Shown here one piece after another: positions 15,836 to 23,262 of a DNA stretch of 48,706 nt. The notes below the pieces were generated by a model. The model did no database searches and was not told where the DNA came from. It worked only from the letters and a program-made list of their open reading frames with translations. Source of the stretch: SZUA-229 sp964531165 (lineage in GTDB: Bacteria > Pseudomonadota > Gammaproteobacteria > SZUA-229); contig CAZHEA010000017.1 of the NCBI GenBank assembly GCA_964531165.1, positions 1 to 48,706 of the forward strand. The letters are read 5' to 3'. Both the position numbers and the translations under genes were made by a program. Numbering within the stretch: the first letter of the stretch is position 1; the number at the start of each line of letters is the position of its first letter.

Positions 15836-16031
15836 CGCTAATAAACGCAAAATACGCAAATATTTAGGCTTATGTGGCTGTGCCACATGTACACGACTAC
15901 AGTTCTGTTAGCTTACTAATCAGTCAGTTGAATAAGAGACCATTAGTCATATGTAGGTGCGAATGAATTCGCACCTACAAAAATTAAATTTTTTAAGTAT
16001 TTCTTATTTGCATATTTTGCGTTTATTAGCG
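15836..16031. mobile_element. MITE-like element with 27-base terminal inverted repeats
   Basis: The left arm, 15836-15862 (starting CGCTAATAAACGCAAAATAC), and the right arm, 16005-16031 (ending TTTTGCGTTTATTAGCG), are inverted copies with 26 of 27 bases matching. They enclose 142 bases without a gene, which include the 28-base palindrome at 15952-15979. Size, perfect-looking ends and lack of coding capacity fit a miniature inverted-repeat element. No clear target duplication is visible (left flank TTGTT, right flank GATAA), so mobility is inferred. It could instead be a large hairpin in the transcript of the PDC-like gene, which stops 14 bases before it. Confidence 0.6.
15952..15979. repeat. 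Dispersed palindrome, locus 1
   Basis: Perfect palindrome with 13-base arms TGTAGGTGCGAAT and ATTCGCACCTACA around the centre GA. Related units occur at 20685-20759 and 30593-30655, each time between genes. This locus lies inside the larger MITE-like element. Confidence 0.85.
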
Positions 16032-16155
16032 GATAAATATTTTTAGTTTTTTATCGGGGGTAGTTTTCCAGGGGGGTCGAAGCTTGTTCCAGCTGGAAAC
16101 CAGCTAGTAAGAAAGGTAAAACAGTCAGTTAGCGAAAGGCTAACCGGCGTAACAC

Positions 16156-16449
16156 TCAGCGCTTGGTAATATTACCCGCAAGCAAAAAGTTATCTGTACT
16201 CTGCTCTTCGCAGCGCAGTACTTCCATCACAACTTCCAATGGTGGTGTTACATCGTTTTCAGGCTGTATTGATATGCGAACTTCAGTGCCCGGTTGAACG
16301 GACTGATCTGCAATAATTGAAATGCCGTCGCCGCTTAGATCACTGACTTTGCCGGATTTTTGCTGTCCTGAGCCATTTATCGTGTACTCGGCTTCACATT
16401 CCAGATTCATGCGGAAGAAGTTACGTTTTTCAGAGTAGTCTGTAGTCAT
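16156..16449 (-). CDS. PilZ-domain protein, c-di-GMP-binding residues intact
   Basis: 97 residues, essentially one PilZ domain. The two ligand signatures are present: RNFFR (Arg9, Arg13, the RxxxR motif) and DLSGDG (Asp37, Ser39, Gly42, the D/NxSxxG motif). It should therefore bind cyclic di-GMP, a prediction from the motifs. It has no output domain and probably acts by contacting a partner protein. It is encoded downstream of the tandem cNMP-fold/rhodanese gene on the same strand with a 123-base gap. No diguanylate cyclase or phosphodiesterase is in the window. Confidence 0.92.
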   Translation of the reverse strand: MTTDYSEKRNFFRMNLECEAEYTINGSGQQKSGKVSDLSGDGISIIADQSVQPGTEVRISIQPENDVTPPLEVVMEVLRCEEQSTDNFLLAGNITKR

Positions 16450-16572
16450 AGAATCCCCGTTTAGTAGATTTTAAAAAGGACAGGTAATGCGAATTACCTG
16501 CGCTCAGTGTAAAACCGGGGAATTGTAAAATCTATGCCTTTTATCTGGTTTTGCGAAGAATATCTACTATAT

Positions 16573-17661
16573 CTAGTGGAATTTCTTTGCCATAGGCACA
16601 ATATTAGGTTTTGCGGATGGCTGTTCTATTTCATAGGGCCAGTCTCGAATTCCACCTTCCAGCGACAAAGCTTCAAAATTATGCTCGTTTAGTACTAATG
16701 TGGCAATGGCACTACGCGGGCCTGAGTTGCAGTACACTATATAAGGCTGTTTGCGACTGAGGTTGTCTAGTTCATCGACTAAATCCGATAGAGGAACCAG
16801 TTTTGCCCCGGCAATTTTATTTTCTGCATATTCTTCGGCAAAGCGTACATCAAGTAACTGGTAGCCATTATCGAGCATGGTTTTGGCAACCTGTGCCTGA
16901 ACAGTTGGAACCTGCTGCCGGCTTTTCAGTTGCTGGTAATCCGATTTGCCTAAAATCAAAATTTCACTGTCTTCCAGCATGGTGACGGTTTCATCCTGAT
17001 TTTTACCTGCTACCTGCGCCATATCGCCAAAAGTATCGCCAATTCCCAGCTCGGCTACGCGTTTAAACTGTTGACTAGAGCAGTCAAATTGCTGCACTTC
17101 TGCGCGGCCGCTTAATATTAAATAGTAAGCATCACTCTGATCGGCTGAAATGCATTCACCTTGACTGAAGCGCGAAGGCTTCATGCGTGAGAAAGCACTT
17201 TGAATGTATTCAATGGGCAAACGCTGAAATACCAGTGTATTGCGAATAATATCAATGTATTTAACCGTGTCCTGATTGCCGTAGTCGCGGCCAATGTAAT
17301 CCCAGGCAATAATAGTATCGAGAATATCCCGGTTTGCATGGCTGATAATACAATCGGTTTTGGCGATGATACTGCAGCTACTTTTTTCATCCGGTAGTAA
17401 TAGTGGGCTGCGTTGAGTTTCTTCCGGCTGACTGATAGTGCGAATACTGCCCTGGCAAATAATATCGATTTCGCCCTCCATTAAATACAGATAATCCTGC
17501 GAGCGTGAGCCGCGCATTTGCAGTATCTCATCCTGCTGCAGTTCAATAATACGAATATGATTAACAATTTCCTGCAGGCGCTCAGGACTTAAATTATTAA
17601 ATGGGAAATATAGATTACTCAGTTTGAAAAGAACTTTTTTCAGTTTAGTGCTTAAGGTCAT
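16573..17661 (-). CDS. Two cyclic-nucleotide-binding folds fused to a rhodanese domain
   Basis: 362 residues. A first cNMP-type beta-roll (about 20-118; ILQMRGSRSQDYLYLMEGEIDII) is degenerate, without the phosphate-binding cassette. A second (about 145-245) has the SGRAEVQ and LGIGDTFGDMAQ strands of the cassette. Its normal Arg is absent, however: the segment reads AGKNQDETVTM where cAMP-binding members have an R-(S/A)-A-(T/S) motif. A rhodanese domain closes the protein (about 253-350), with active Cys311 in YCNSGPRSA and LLDVRFAEEYAENKIAGA. It looks like a cytoplasmic ligand- or redox-sensing protein linked to sulfur transfer. Canonical cAMP binding is unlikely. No DNA-binding domain is present, so it is not a CRP-type regulator. 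Confidence 0.86.
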   Translation of the reverse strand: MTLSTKLKKVLFKLSNLYFPFNNLSPERLQEIVNHIRIIELQQDEILQMRGSRSQDYLYLMEGEIDIICQGSIRTISQPEETQRSPLLLPDEKSSCSIIAKTDCIISHANRDILDTIIAWDYIGRDYGNQDTVKYIDIIRNTLVFQRLPIEYIQSAFSRMKPSRFSQGECISADQSDAYYLILSGRAEVQQFDCSSQQFKRVAELGIGDTFGDMAQVAGKNQDETVTMLEDSEILILGKSDYQQLKSRQQVPTVQAQVAKTMLDNGYQLLDVRFAEEYAENKIAGAKLVPLSDLVDELDNLSRKQPYIVYCNSGPRSAIATLVLNEHNFEALSLEGGIRDWPYEIEQPSAKPNIVPMAKKFH

Positions 17662-17807
17662 ATCAGCATGCCGCGTTTAGTGACTCAAAATTAAGTGATC
17701 TTTTAATTATAGCTGATAAACAGGCGAATGCAGGCGCTTATAGCCCGCAGTTGGTAGTGCCGGGAGCAGACGTTTGAGCCAATAAAAGTATCTGCGTCGA
17801 ATTAAAA

Positions 17808-18611
17808 TCAGGGTGTTCTGATCAGCTCAAACTCGGTGTCTTTAATCGCCTGATGATCGACGCTTTTTAGTTTACTATGATGAATGACTTCAGGTTTACC
17901 GGTGGCGGATGCGCGGTATTTAATTTCTTCAATTACCACCCCCGGCATATTATGCTGGTCGTAATCAATAATGGTAAATTTAGTATTGCCCCCCGCAATA
18001 TATAAACTGCTCTGCACATGGTAATTAAAGGCATAAAAGCGACGCAGTGTCTGATAATCGGCGGCGCTCATTTTCAGTGACTTTTCATTGGCAAGGCAAA
18101 AGAACGTTACCAGCTTGTCTAGCTTATAAAGCTCATAGGGCTGACACTGCAGGTCGCCTACCTGTTTAGTCTGTTCTAACTTTCTGAGAATGAGGGAGTT
18201 ATGTTCGCCATAAAATTGCGGATATTTAAATAAATTGATGAGTGTTTCGGTGGCCTCCTGTTGAGCCGGTGTCATATCGGGTATTTTTTTGCGCAAATTC
18301 TCCTCAACTTCAGCGAGAGATTGCATGCGTTTGATATTCAGCTGGTTAGTTTGTTTATTAAGCAGGGTTTCATTTAGCCGGGATGTGGTACCTGAAACAG
18401 GCTCAAAGCTAATAAACTCTTCGGTTTTTCTGTTGTAAACATTAGTTTTATTCTGTCCGAATTCGACTAATTTTAGCTGCGGATCTTTTATACTGTAGGT
18501 AATAGAAGGGGTATTGCTCTGATCGAGTAGTTGTTGAAATGTTAATGTTATGTCGGCAAATGCGTATTGAATGCAAGAAAGTAGTACAATACAGGTCCAT
18601 ATAATTTTCAT
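17808..18611 (-). CDS. Exported protein of unknown function
   Basis: 267 residues from the ATG at 18611. An upstream start at 18659 would overlap rluB and place 16 hydrophilic residues before the signal, so it is rejected. MKIIWTCIVLLSCIQYAFA is a clear Sec signal. The mature part begins DITLTFQQLLDQSNTPSITYSIKDPQLKLVEFG and later reads FTIIDYDQHNMPGVVIEEIKYRA. These strands recall periplasmic proteins that take up an outer-membrane-type beta-sandwich, though I cannot name the family. Three cysteines remain in the central part, two of them in CQPYELYKLDKLVTFFC. It is divergent from rluB with only 27 bases between the starts. Confidence 0.7.
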   Translation of the reverse strand: MKIIWTCIVLLSCIQYAFADITLTFQQLLDQSNTPSITYSIKDPQLKLVEFGQNKTNVYNRKTEEFISFEPVSGTTSRLNETLLNKQTNQLNIKRMQSLAEVEENLRKKIPDMTPAQQEATETLINLFKYPQFYGEHNSLILRKLEQTKQVGDLQCQPYELYKLDKLVTFFCLANEKSLKMSAADYQTLRRFYAFNYHVQSSLYIAGGNTKFTIIDYDQHNMPGVVIEEIKYRASATGKPEVIHHSKLKSVDHQAIKDTEFELIRTP

Positions 18612-18638
18612 TATTTTATCCGAAAAAAGATTCACTTT

Positions 18639-19625
18639 ATGAGTAAAGAACGTATACAAAAAGCACTGGCTCGACAGGGTCTGGGCTCACGCCGCCAGAT
18701 TGAAAGCTGGATAAAAGACGGCGCTATTCAGCTGAATGGCGAAGTTATCGGCCTTGGACAACTGGTTAAAGCCGGTGATGTTGTCATGCACAGCGGTCGT
18801 AAAGTTATTATTCGCGATGTGCACCCGACTTTGCCACGGCTGTTAATGTATCACAAGCCTGAAGGCGAAATTTGCAGCCGAAATGACCCGGAAGGCCGAC
18901 CAACTATCTTTGATCATGCGCCGGGCTTAAAACACAGTCGCTGGATTGCGGTGGGGCGACTGGATATAAATACATCCGGTTTGATTTTATTAACCGATGA
19001 TGGCGATCTGGCGAATAAGCTGATGCACCCGTCAAGTCAGTTGCAGCGCGAATATGCGGTACGCATTATGGGCAAGGCAACGCCAGAGCAGCTTAAGCAG
19101 TTAACCCACGGCGTTGAGCTGGAGGATGGCAAAGCGCGCTTTGAAGATATTGTTGAAACCACCCATGATAATAAAGCTTCCGGGGGGGCGAACAGCTTTA
19201 ATCACTGGTATCACGTGGTACTGATGGAAGGTCGTAACCGTGAAGTACGGCGCATGTGGGAGGCGCTAGGTTTTACAGTAAGTCGCCTGATGCGGGTGCG
19301 TTATGGCTCGGTGATGATGACTAAAAGCAACCGGCCGGGGCGGTTTTATGAATTAGAGCCGCAGCAGATTCGGGAGCTGGCGAGTCTGGCGGGCATTGAA
19401 TATGATGCGGCTTTAAAATCCGGCGTACCGGTGCAGAAGGTGTTTCGCATGCAGGGGCGCAAACAAAGCAGTCGCGGTACACGTACCGGCAATGGCCGCA
19501 GTACTAATAGTAAAAGCCGTAATCGTACACAGGGCGCGAGTAATTCGCGTAGCCAAAAAGCATTAACTAATCGAAGCAGAATATCTTCTACTGGAAAAAA
19601 GGCAGGACATGATAAACGTCGCTAA
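18639..19625 (+). CDS. rluB: 23S rRNA pseudouridine synthase RluB
   Basis: 328 residues. An N-terminal S4 RNA-binding domain (about 1-55, MSKERIQKALARQGLGSRRQIESWI) is followed by the RsuA/RluB/E/F catalytic domain. The catalytic Asp109 lies in the family motif GRLDINTSGLILLTDDGDLANKLMHP. GRNREVRRMWEALGFTVSRLMRVRYG (about 208-232) is the conserved end of the domain. A Lys/Arg/Ser/Asn-rich tail of about 60 residues follows, typical of RluB and not of RsuA. RluB converts U2605 (Escherichia coli numbering) of 23S rRNA to pseudouridine. The final 17 bases overlap the start of the thioredoxin-fold gene. Confidence 0.94.
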   Translation: MSKERIQKALARQGLGSRRQIESWIKDGAIQLNGEVIGLGQLVKAGDVVMHSGRKVIIRDVHPTLPRLLMYHKPEGEICSRNDPEGRPTIFDHAPGLKHSRWIAVGRLDINTSGLILLTDDGDLANKLMHPSSQLQREYAVRIMGKATPEQLKQLTHGVELEDGKARFEDIVETTHDNKASGGANSFNHWYHVVLMEGRNREVRRMWEALGFTVSRLMRVRYGSVMMTKSNRPGRFYELEPQQIRELASLAGIEYDAALKSGVPVQKVFRMQGRKQSSRGTRTGNGRSTNSKSRNRTQGASNSRSQKALTNRSRISSTGKKAGHDKRR

Positions 19626-20637
19626 AATTGTTTTTTTAATGAGCCTGCTATTTGTGCAGTTGGCTTCGGCAAAAACCGAAGGCGAGCTGGCAGAAGGTAT
19701 GGTTAACCCGGGTTATGAAGAGCAGCCTGAGTGGTTTAAAAATTCTTTTTTAGATTTAGATGAAGATATTGCAGAAGCGCGTACCGCGGGTAAACGTTTA
19801 ATGATATTTTTTTATCAGGATGGATGCCCATATTGTAAAAAGTTAATACAGGATAATTTTGGGCAGCGCGAAATTGCAGCTAAAACGCGTAAAAACTTTG
19901 ATGTTGTTAGTATGAATATTTGGGGTGACCGTGATGTAAGTCTTGGTGATATAGAAACCACCGAAAAAGATTTCGCTGCACGCCTGAAAATCATGTATAC
20001 ACCGACGCTGATTTTTTTTAACGAACAGGGTAAAGCGGTATTGCGTACCAATGGCTATTATCATCCGGCCAAGTTTAATGCGGCGTTGGATTATGTGTTA
20101 GGCCATCACGATAAGAAAGAAAAGTTCAGAGCCTATTTAGCTCGTGTATCACCGGTTAAAACAAAAGGTAAAATTTATACGGAAGTAGAAAGCGTTAAGG
20201 CGCCGTATAATTTTAGTCAGGCAACGAATAAATATCGACTGGTCATGTTTGAGCAGAAACAATGCGCTGACTGTGATGAACTACACAACGAAGTGCTTAC
20301 CCGTAAAGAATCTATTGAACAGCTGAAAAAATTTGATGTGTCAGTGCTGGATATGTGGTCAGGTGATGAAATTACACTTGCCAATGCTAAAAAGTCGAGT
20401 ATAAAAGACTGGGCAAAACAGCTGGATATTCAATATGCACCGAGTCTGGTTTTCTTTAATCCACAGGGGCAGGAAGTATTTAGAATTGATGGCTATTTAA
20501 AATCATTTCATATTCAGTCAGTAATGGATTATGTGAGCAGTGGCGCTTATAAAACGCAGAAAAATTTTCAACGATACATTGATGCCCGGGCAAAAACATT
20601 AGAAGAGCAGGGCATGCATATTGATTTGATGAAGTAG
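19609..20637 (+). CDS. Periplasmic protein with two thioredoxin-like domains
   Basis: 342 residues. A signal peptide (about 1-21, ending FVQLASA) directs it to the periplasm. Domain 1 (about 45-170) has the redox motif CPYC (Cys73, Cys76) after MIFFYQDG and a cis-proline in YTPTLIFF. Domain 2 (about 200-320) has CADC (Cys219, Cys222) after LVMFEQKQ and the matching YAPSLVFF. Both have the inserted W-(G/S)-(D)-x-(D)V/IT(L) loop (NIWGDRDVSLGD and DMWSGDEITLAN), so the second is an internal duplicate of the first. The architecture recalls SoxW-type or DsbC-related thioredoxins that reduce periplasmic disulfides. The gene overlaps the end of rluB by 17 bases, so it is probably translated with it. 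Confidence 0.85.
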   Translation: MINVAKIVFLMSLLFVQLASAKTEGELAEGMVNPGYEEQPEWFKNSFLDLDEDIAEARTAGKRLMIFFYQDGCPYCKKLIQDNFGQREIAAKTRKNFDVVSMNIWGDRDVSLGDIETTEKDFAARLKIMYTPTLIFFNEQGKAVLRTNGYYHPAKFNAALDYVLGHHDKKEKFRAYLARVSPVKTKGKIYTEVESVKAPYNFSQATNKYRLVMFEQKQCADCDELHNEVLTRKESIEQLKKFDVSVLDMWSGDEITLANAKKSSIKDWAKQLDIQYAPSLVFFNPQGQEVFRIDGYLKSFHIQSVMDYVSSGAYKTQKNFQRYIDARAKTLEEQGMHIDLMK

Positions 20638-20684
20638 CTCTGGCTTGTTTATAAAGTGATATAAAGTGATGCAGCAGTTGAATA

Positions 20685-20759
20685 ATGTAGGTGCGAATTT
20701 ATTCGCATAAGGTTATATCGGTACCGATTATGTGCGAATGAATTCTCACCTACCTACAT
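20685..20759. repeat. Dispersed palindrome, locus 2 (double unit)
   Basis: Two GTGCGAAT-type units lie head to head around the perfect 12-base palindrome ATCGGTACCGAT (20717-20728). The left unit reads ATGTAGGTGCGAATTTATTC and the right unit ends ATTCTCACCTACCTACAT. The right arm carries a 4-base duplication (CTAC) relative to the left. The whole forms one imperfect 75-base hairpin between the double-thioredoxin gene and the COG0523 gene. It may end transcription of the rluB unit. Confidence 0.8.
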
Positions 20760-20792
20760 CTTATTAAAAAATCATCGGTATACTAGAAAATT

Positions 20793-21797
20793 TTGAGCGA
20801 TTTTAAAAACATCCCCACCAATATTATTTCCGGCTTTCTCGGTGCCGGAAAAACCACTGCCATTCAGTATTGCTTAAGTCATAAACCCGTATCAGAAAAA
20901 TGGGCCGTTATTGTTAATGAGTTCGGGCAGGTTGGTGTTGACGGGGCTCTGTTAAAAAATGATAGTGTTAGCATTAAAGAGATTCCTGGCGGCTGCCTTT
21001 GCTGTGTCGGTAGTCAGTCACTCAATGTGGGTTTAAATCAAATTATTCGTTCTCTCAGGCCCGATCGAATTTTAATAGAGCCTACAGGCTTAGGGCATCC
21101 GGCAAAGCTGATTGCATCGCTAAGCGGTGAATATTACAAAAATGTGCTGAATTTAAAAGCGGTAATTAATTTACTGGACGCCAGAAATTTAAATGATGAG
21201 CGTTATCTGCATAATGTAACTTTCATAGAACAATCCAAATTAGCAGACATACTGGTGGCAACTAAAAGTGACACCTATACTGATGATCATGTAAAAGCTT
21301 TTTCTGACTATGCCGGTTCTTTTGATCCTCTGAAATTGGCAACCGGAATGATAGAGCAAGGTCAGCTCAAGTTGCAGTGGCTGGATATGGCGCGGCAAAA
21401 TAATCAATCTGCCGATACCGGTACTGATGCGCATACACATCATAATGCTCAGGTGGCGGTTTGTGCTGAGCCTTCTGACTGGCAAATGCTGCAAGGCAAT
21501 AGTGACGGATTTTTCAGTGTGGGCTGGAAGCTGCATAATGCGATTAAATTTGAGCGGCATAAGCTTATCGATTTTACTGAAAATTTATTTATCGATGTGA
21601 ATATTGAAAGAGTTAAAGGGGTCGTGCGAACGGAGTCAGGCTGGGTGTTATTGAATTTAACCCGCAGTGAAAAAGATATTGGTGATTTGGCTACCAGGGA
21701 TATGGAAGGTAGAATGCATTCTGTGCTAGAAATTATTTCCGCAAATTCACTTGATGCTCAGGCGTTAAATTTAGCGTTAATGATGTGTCAGGAATAA
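20793..21797 (+). CDS. CobW/COG0523-family metal-chaperone GTPase
   Basis: 334 residues. A P-loop GFLGAGKTT (about 14-22) is followed by the COG0523 metal motif GGCLCCVG (CxCC, near residues 67-72) and a further nucleotide motif (EPTGLGHP). The LVATKSDTY stretch supplies the TKxD guanine-binding motif. A short His patch (DAHTHHN, near 211) precedes the C-terminal CobW_C domain (about 228-325). Members deliver zinc, cobalt or other metals to client proteins; which metal is not clear. The start is TTG at 20793, since no ATG or GTG lies before the P-loop. The ribosome binding site is weak. No Zur-like operator was recognised upstream. Confidence 0.92.
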   Translation: MSDFKNIPTNIISGFLGAGKTTAIQYCLSHKPVSEKWAVIVNEFGQVGVDGALLKNDSVSIKEIPGGCLCCVGSQSLNVGLNQIIRSLRPDRILIEPTGLGHPAKLIASLSGEYYKNVLNLKAVINLLDARNLNDERYLHNVTFIEQSKLADILVATKSDTYTDDHVKAFSDYAGSFDPLKLATGMIEQGQLKLQWLDMARQNNQSADTGTDAHTHHNAQVAVCAEPSDWQMLQGNSDGFFSVGWKLHNAIKFERHKLIDFTENLFIDVNIERVKGVVRTESGWVLLNLTRSEKDIGDLATRDMEGRMHSVLEIISANSLDAQALNLALMMCQE

Positions 21798-21882
21798 ACG
21801 GTACTTGTTTAAGCGTCAGTGCTAAGTATAAAAATATATCTAAGCATTTTAAAAATAGATGATTCACTTAATAAAAACATAA

Positions 21883-21956
21883 GAAAACGCGAATAAAAGT
21901 AAAAACTTAAAGCGTGTAGTGCGCCGCAGGTGCACAAACACCGCATTCGCGTTTTC
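21883..21956. repeat. Inverted repeat GAAAACGCGAAT / ATTCGCGTTTTC
   Basis: Perfect 12-base arms at 21883-21894 and 21945-21956 enclose 50 bases between the convergent COG0523 and ferritin-like genes. The arms share the AACGC core with the ends of the MITE-like element at 15.8 kb. The 286-base gap here (21798-22083) contains no gene that I can support. Confidence 0.6.
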
Positions 21957-22083
21957 TCTTCAACTGTTTATTTATATGTAGAGTGCTGTCTTAAGTCTAA
22001 AGCGAGTGTGTTCTTATAACTGGACCATTAATGAAATACCCGTAAATAACCCTGCATCTGCGCATCAAATTATGCGTAACAGT

Positions 22084-23037
22084 TTATTTTTCTTCATCAC
22101 CCAGTATCTGTTTCAAAAAACCAATACGATCCAGTGCTATGGCTGTTAACCCCTGTGCGGCTAACATGACTTTTTCATCTTCAGTTGATTCTACTATGGC
22201 ATCATAAAAAGCAAAACTTCTGTCGCAGCAGGCCCATAGTCTTGACGTTTCCTGACCCGGCTGATCGAATTTGTTTTGCATGTAAGCATTGTGCTGTTTT
22301 AGTTTCTGTAGATTGCTGGTGATATCTTCACTGGGTATTAATTGATCTTTATTCTTTTTAACTTCAAGCGCCGCTTCATTGTCGGCAATATATTGCTGTG
22401 ATTGGTCTAACAGGGGAGCGATTGCAGGTGTGTTATTTTTAATCAGCTGCATTTGCTCTAATAAATAATTATCGATATGAATGGCCGCTGCGAGTAAATC
22501 TACTTCATTGGTAATAGTGCTGGCATCCAGCCTGGGCTCTTCGGTATGGGTGTCACGTTCGGCATGAAATGCCTTGCGTCTTTCCGCGCGCAGTAAAGAC
22601 GCATGTCCGAGCTCTTCACGGGCCAGCGTTTCGGCATGCTGACGCACGATTTCATTTTTTGAATGTGCGGCAACATGGGTGTAAAAGCGAAACGCTATCT
22701 CCTCATTGTGCACCGCAAATGCCAGCGCGCGATACGGTGTGCTGTGATATGCACTGCGGGCATCATCGTTGTATTCTGTTGAGACCTGCGGGTCAGCCCA
22801 TTTAACGGGTGAAATATTCGGATCTTCCTGAATGCCTTCCTGGCTCATCCATTGTAATAACAAGGCTTCATGCTGAATTTCTTCCTCGACCATGCGTTCG
22901 AACAGACGGGCTGCAGACTCATTATTAGCCTCTCGCATCCGTATTGTCAGAGAAGTATAACGGCGAATAGCCTCTCTCTCAGCCTGTAGGGCTATCGACA
23001 TTAATTCAGTTGGGGTTTCTACATTGGTCAATAGCAT
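22084..23037 (-). CDS. Ferritin-like (rubrerythrin-type) di-iron protein
   Basis: 317 residues. Two halves of a four-helix ferritin-like fold give the metal ligands: Glu20 in LQAEREAIRRY, Glu53 and His56 in EEEIQHE, then Glu113 in HNEEIAFRFY, and Glu142 and His145 in REELGH. This E...ExxH...E...ExxH pattern is that of rubrerythrins and related diiron oxidases or peroxidases. There is no rubredoxin domain and no membrane domain, so it is not a standard rubrerythrin or MbfA. The last 150 residues are helical, with two adjacent cysteines (WACCDRSF). It is divergent from nosR with 225 bases between starts and a Crp/Fnr-type box in the gap, so regulation with N2O respiration is suggested. The peroxide- or iron-related role is inferred. 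Confidence 0.85.
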   Translation of the reverse strand: MLLTNVETPTELMSIALQAEREAIRRYTSLTIRMREANNESAARLFERMVEEEIQHEALLLQWMSQEGIQEDPNISPVKWADPQVSTEYNDDARSAYHSTPYRALAFAVHNEEIAFRFYTHVAAHSKNEIVRQHAETLAREELGHASLLRAERRKAFHAERDTHTEEPRLDASTITNEVDLLAAAIHIDNYLLEQMQLIKNNTPAIAPLLDQSQQYIADNEAALEVKKNKDQLIPSEDITSNLQKLKQHNAYMQNKFDQPGQETSRLWACCDRSFAFYDAIVESTEDEKVMLAAQGLTAIALDRIGFLKQILGDEEK

Positions 23038-23062
23038 GCTTATGAGTACTTGGAAAGAAAAC

Positions 23063-23146
23063 TTGTACTATGATACCTCTTAATGAATGTTCATACACTT
23101 GACTAATGTCATGGTAGCCGCGTCAAAATGTCGCACAATACCATCA
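23063..23146. promoter_or_regulatory. Divergent promoter region with a Crp/Fnr-type box
   Basis: TTGACTAATGTCAT (23099-23112) matches the FNR/DNR consensus TTGATNNNNATCAA at 7 of 10 defined bases, both inner half-site bases being changed symmetrically. Towards nosR, a -10-like CACAAT (23134-23139) would give a start near 23146, about 40.5 bases from the box centre. Towards the ferritin-like gene, TATCAT (23075-23070, minus strand) would give a start near 23063, about 42.5 bases away. Both match the -41.5 spacing of class II FNR-type activation. A second palindrome, ATGAA-TG-TTCAT (23083-23094), may be a further operator. Confidence 0.55.
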
Positions 23147-23262
23147 CAGCAATTAAGGATATGCTGAAATTCTGATTCACGAAGTTAAGTTATATCTGTG
23201 CTCCATTATTTCATCATTAAATCCGCATGTCGTTTAGTATTAATTAAGGTGCAATCCCGAAG

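Noticed and set aside
16573..17661. A CRP/FNR-type transcription factor
   Set aside because: There is a cNMP-like fold but no helix-turn-helix; the C-terminus is a rhodanese domain.
17808..18659. A start for the unknown exported protein at 18659
   Set aside because: It would overlap the divergent rluB start and put 16 hydrophilic residues before a clean Sec signal that begins at 18611.
20685..20759. A Zur-type operator in front of the COG0523 GTPase
   Set aside because: The dyad is part of the dispersed GTGCGAAT family and lacks the ATGTTATA...TATAACAT form expected for Zur.
21798..22083. A small RNA gene between the COG0523 and ferritin-like genes
   Set aside because: Only the 12-base inverted repeat is visible; no promoter plus terminator pair supports an RNA gene.
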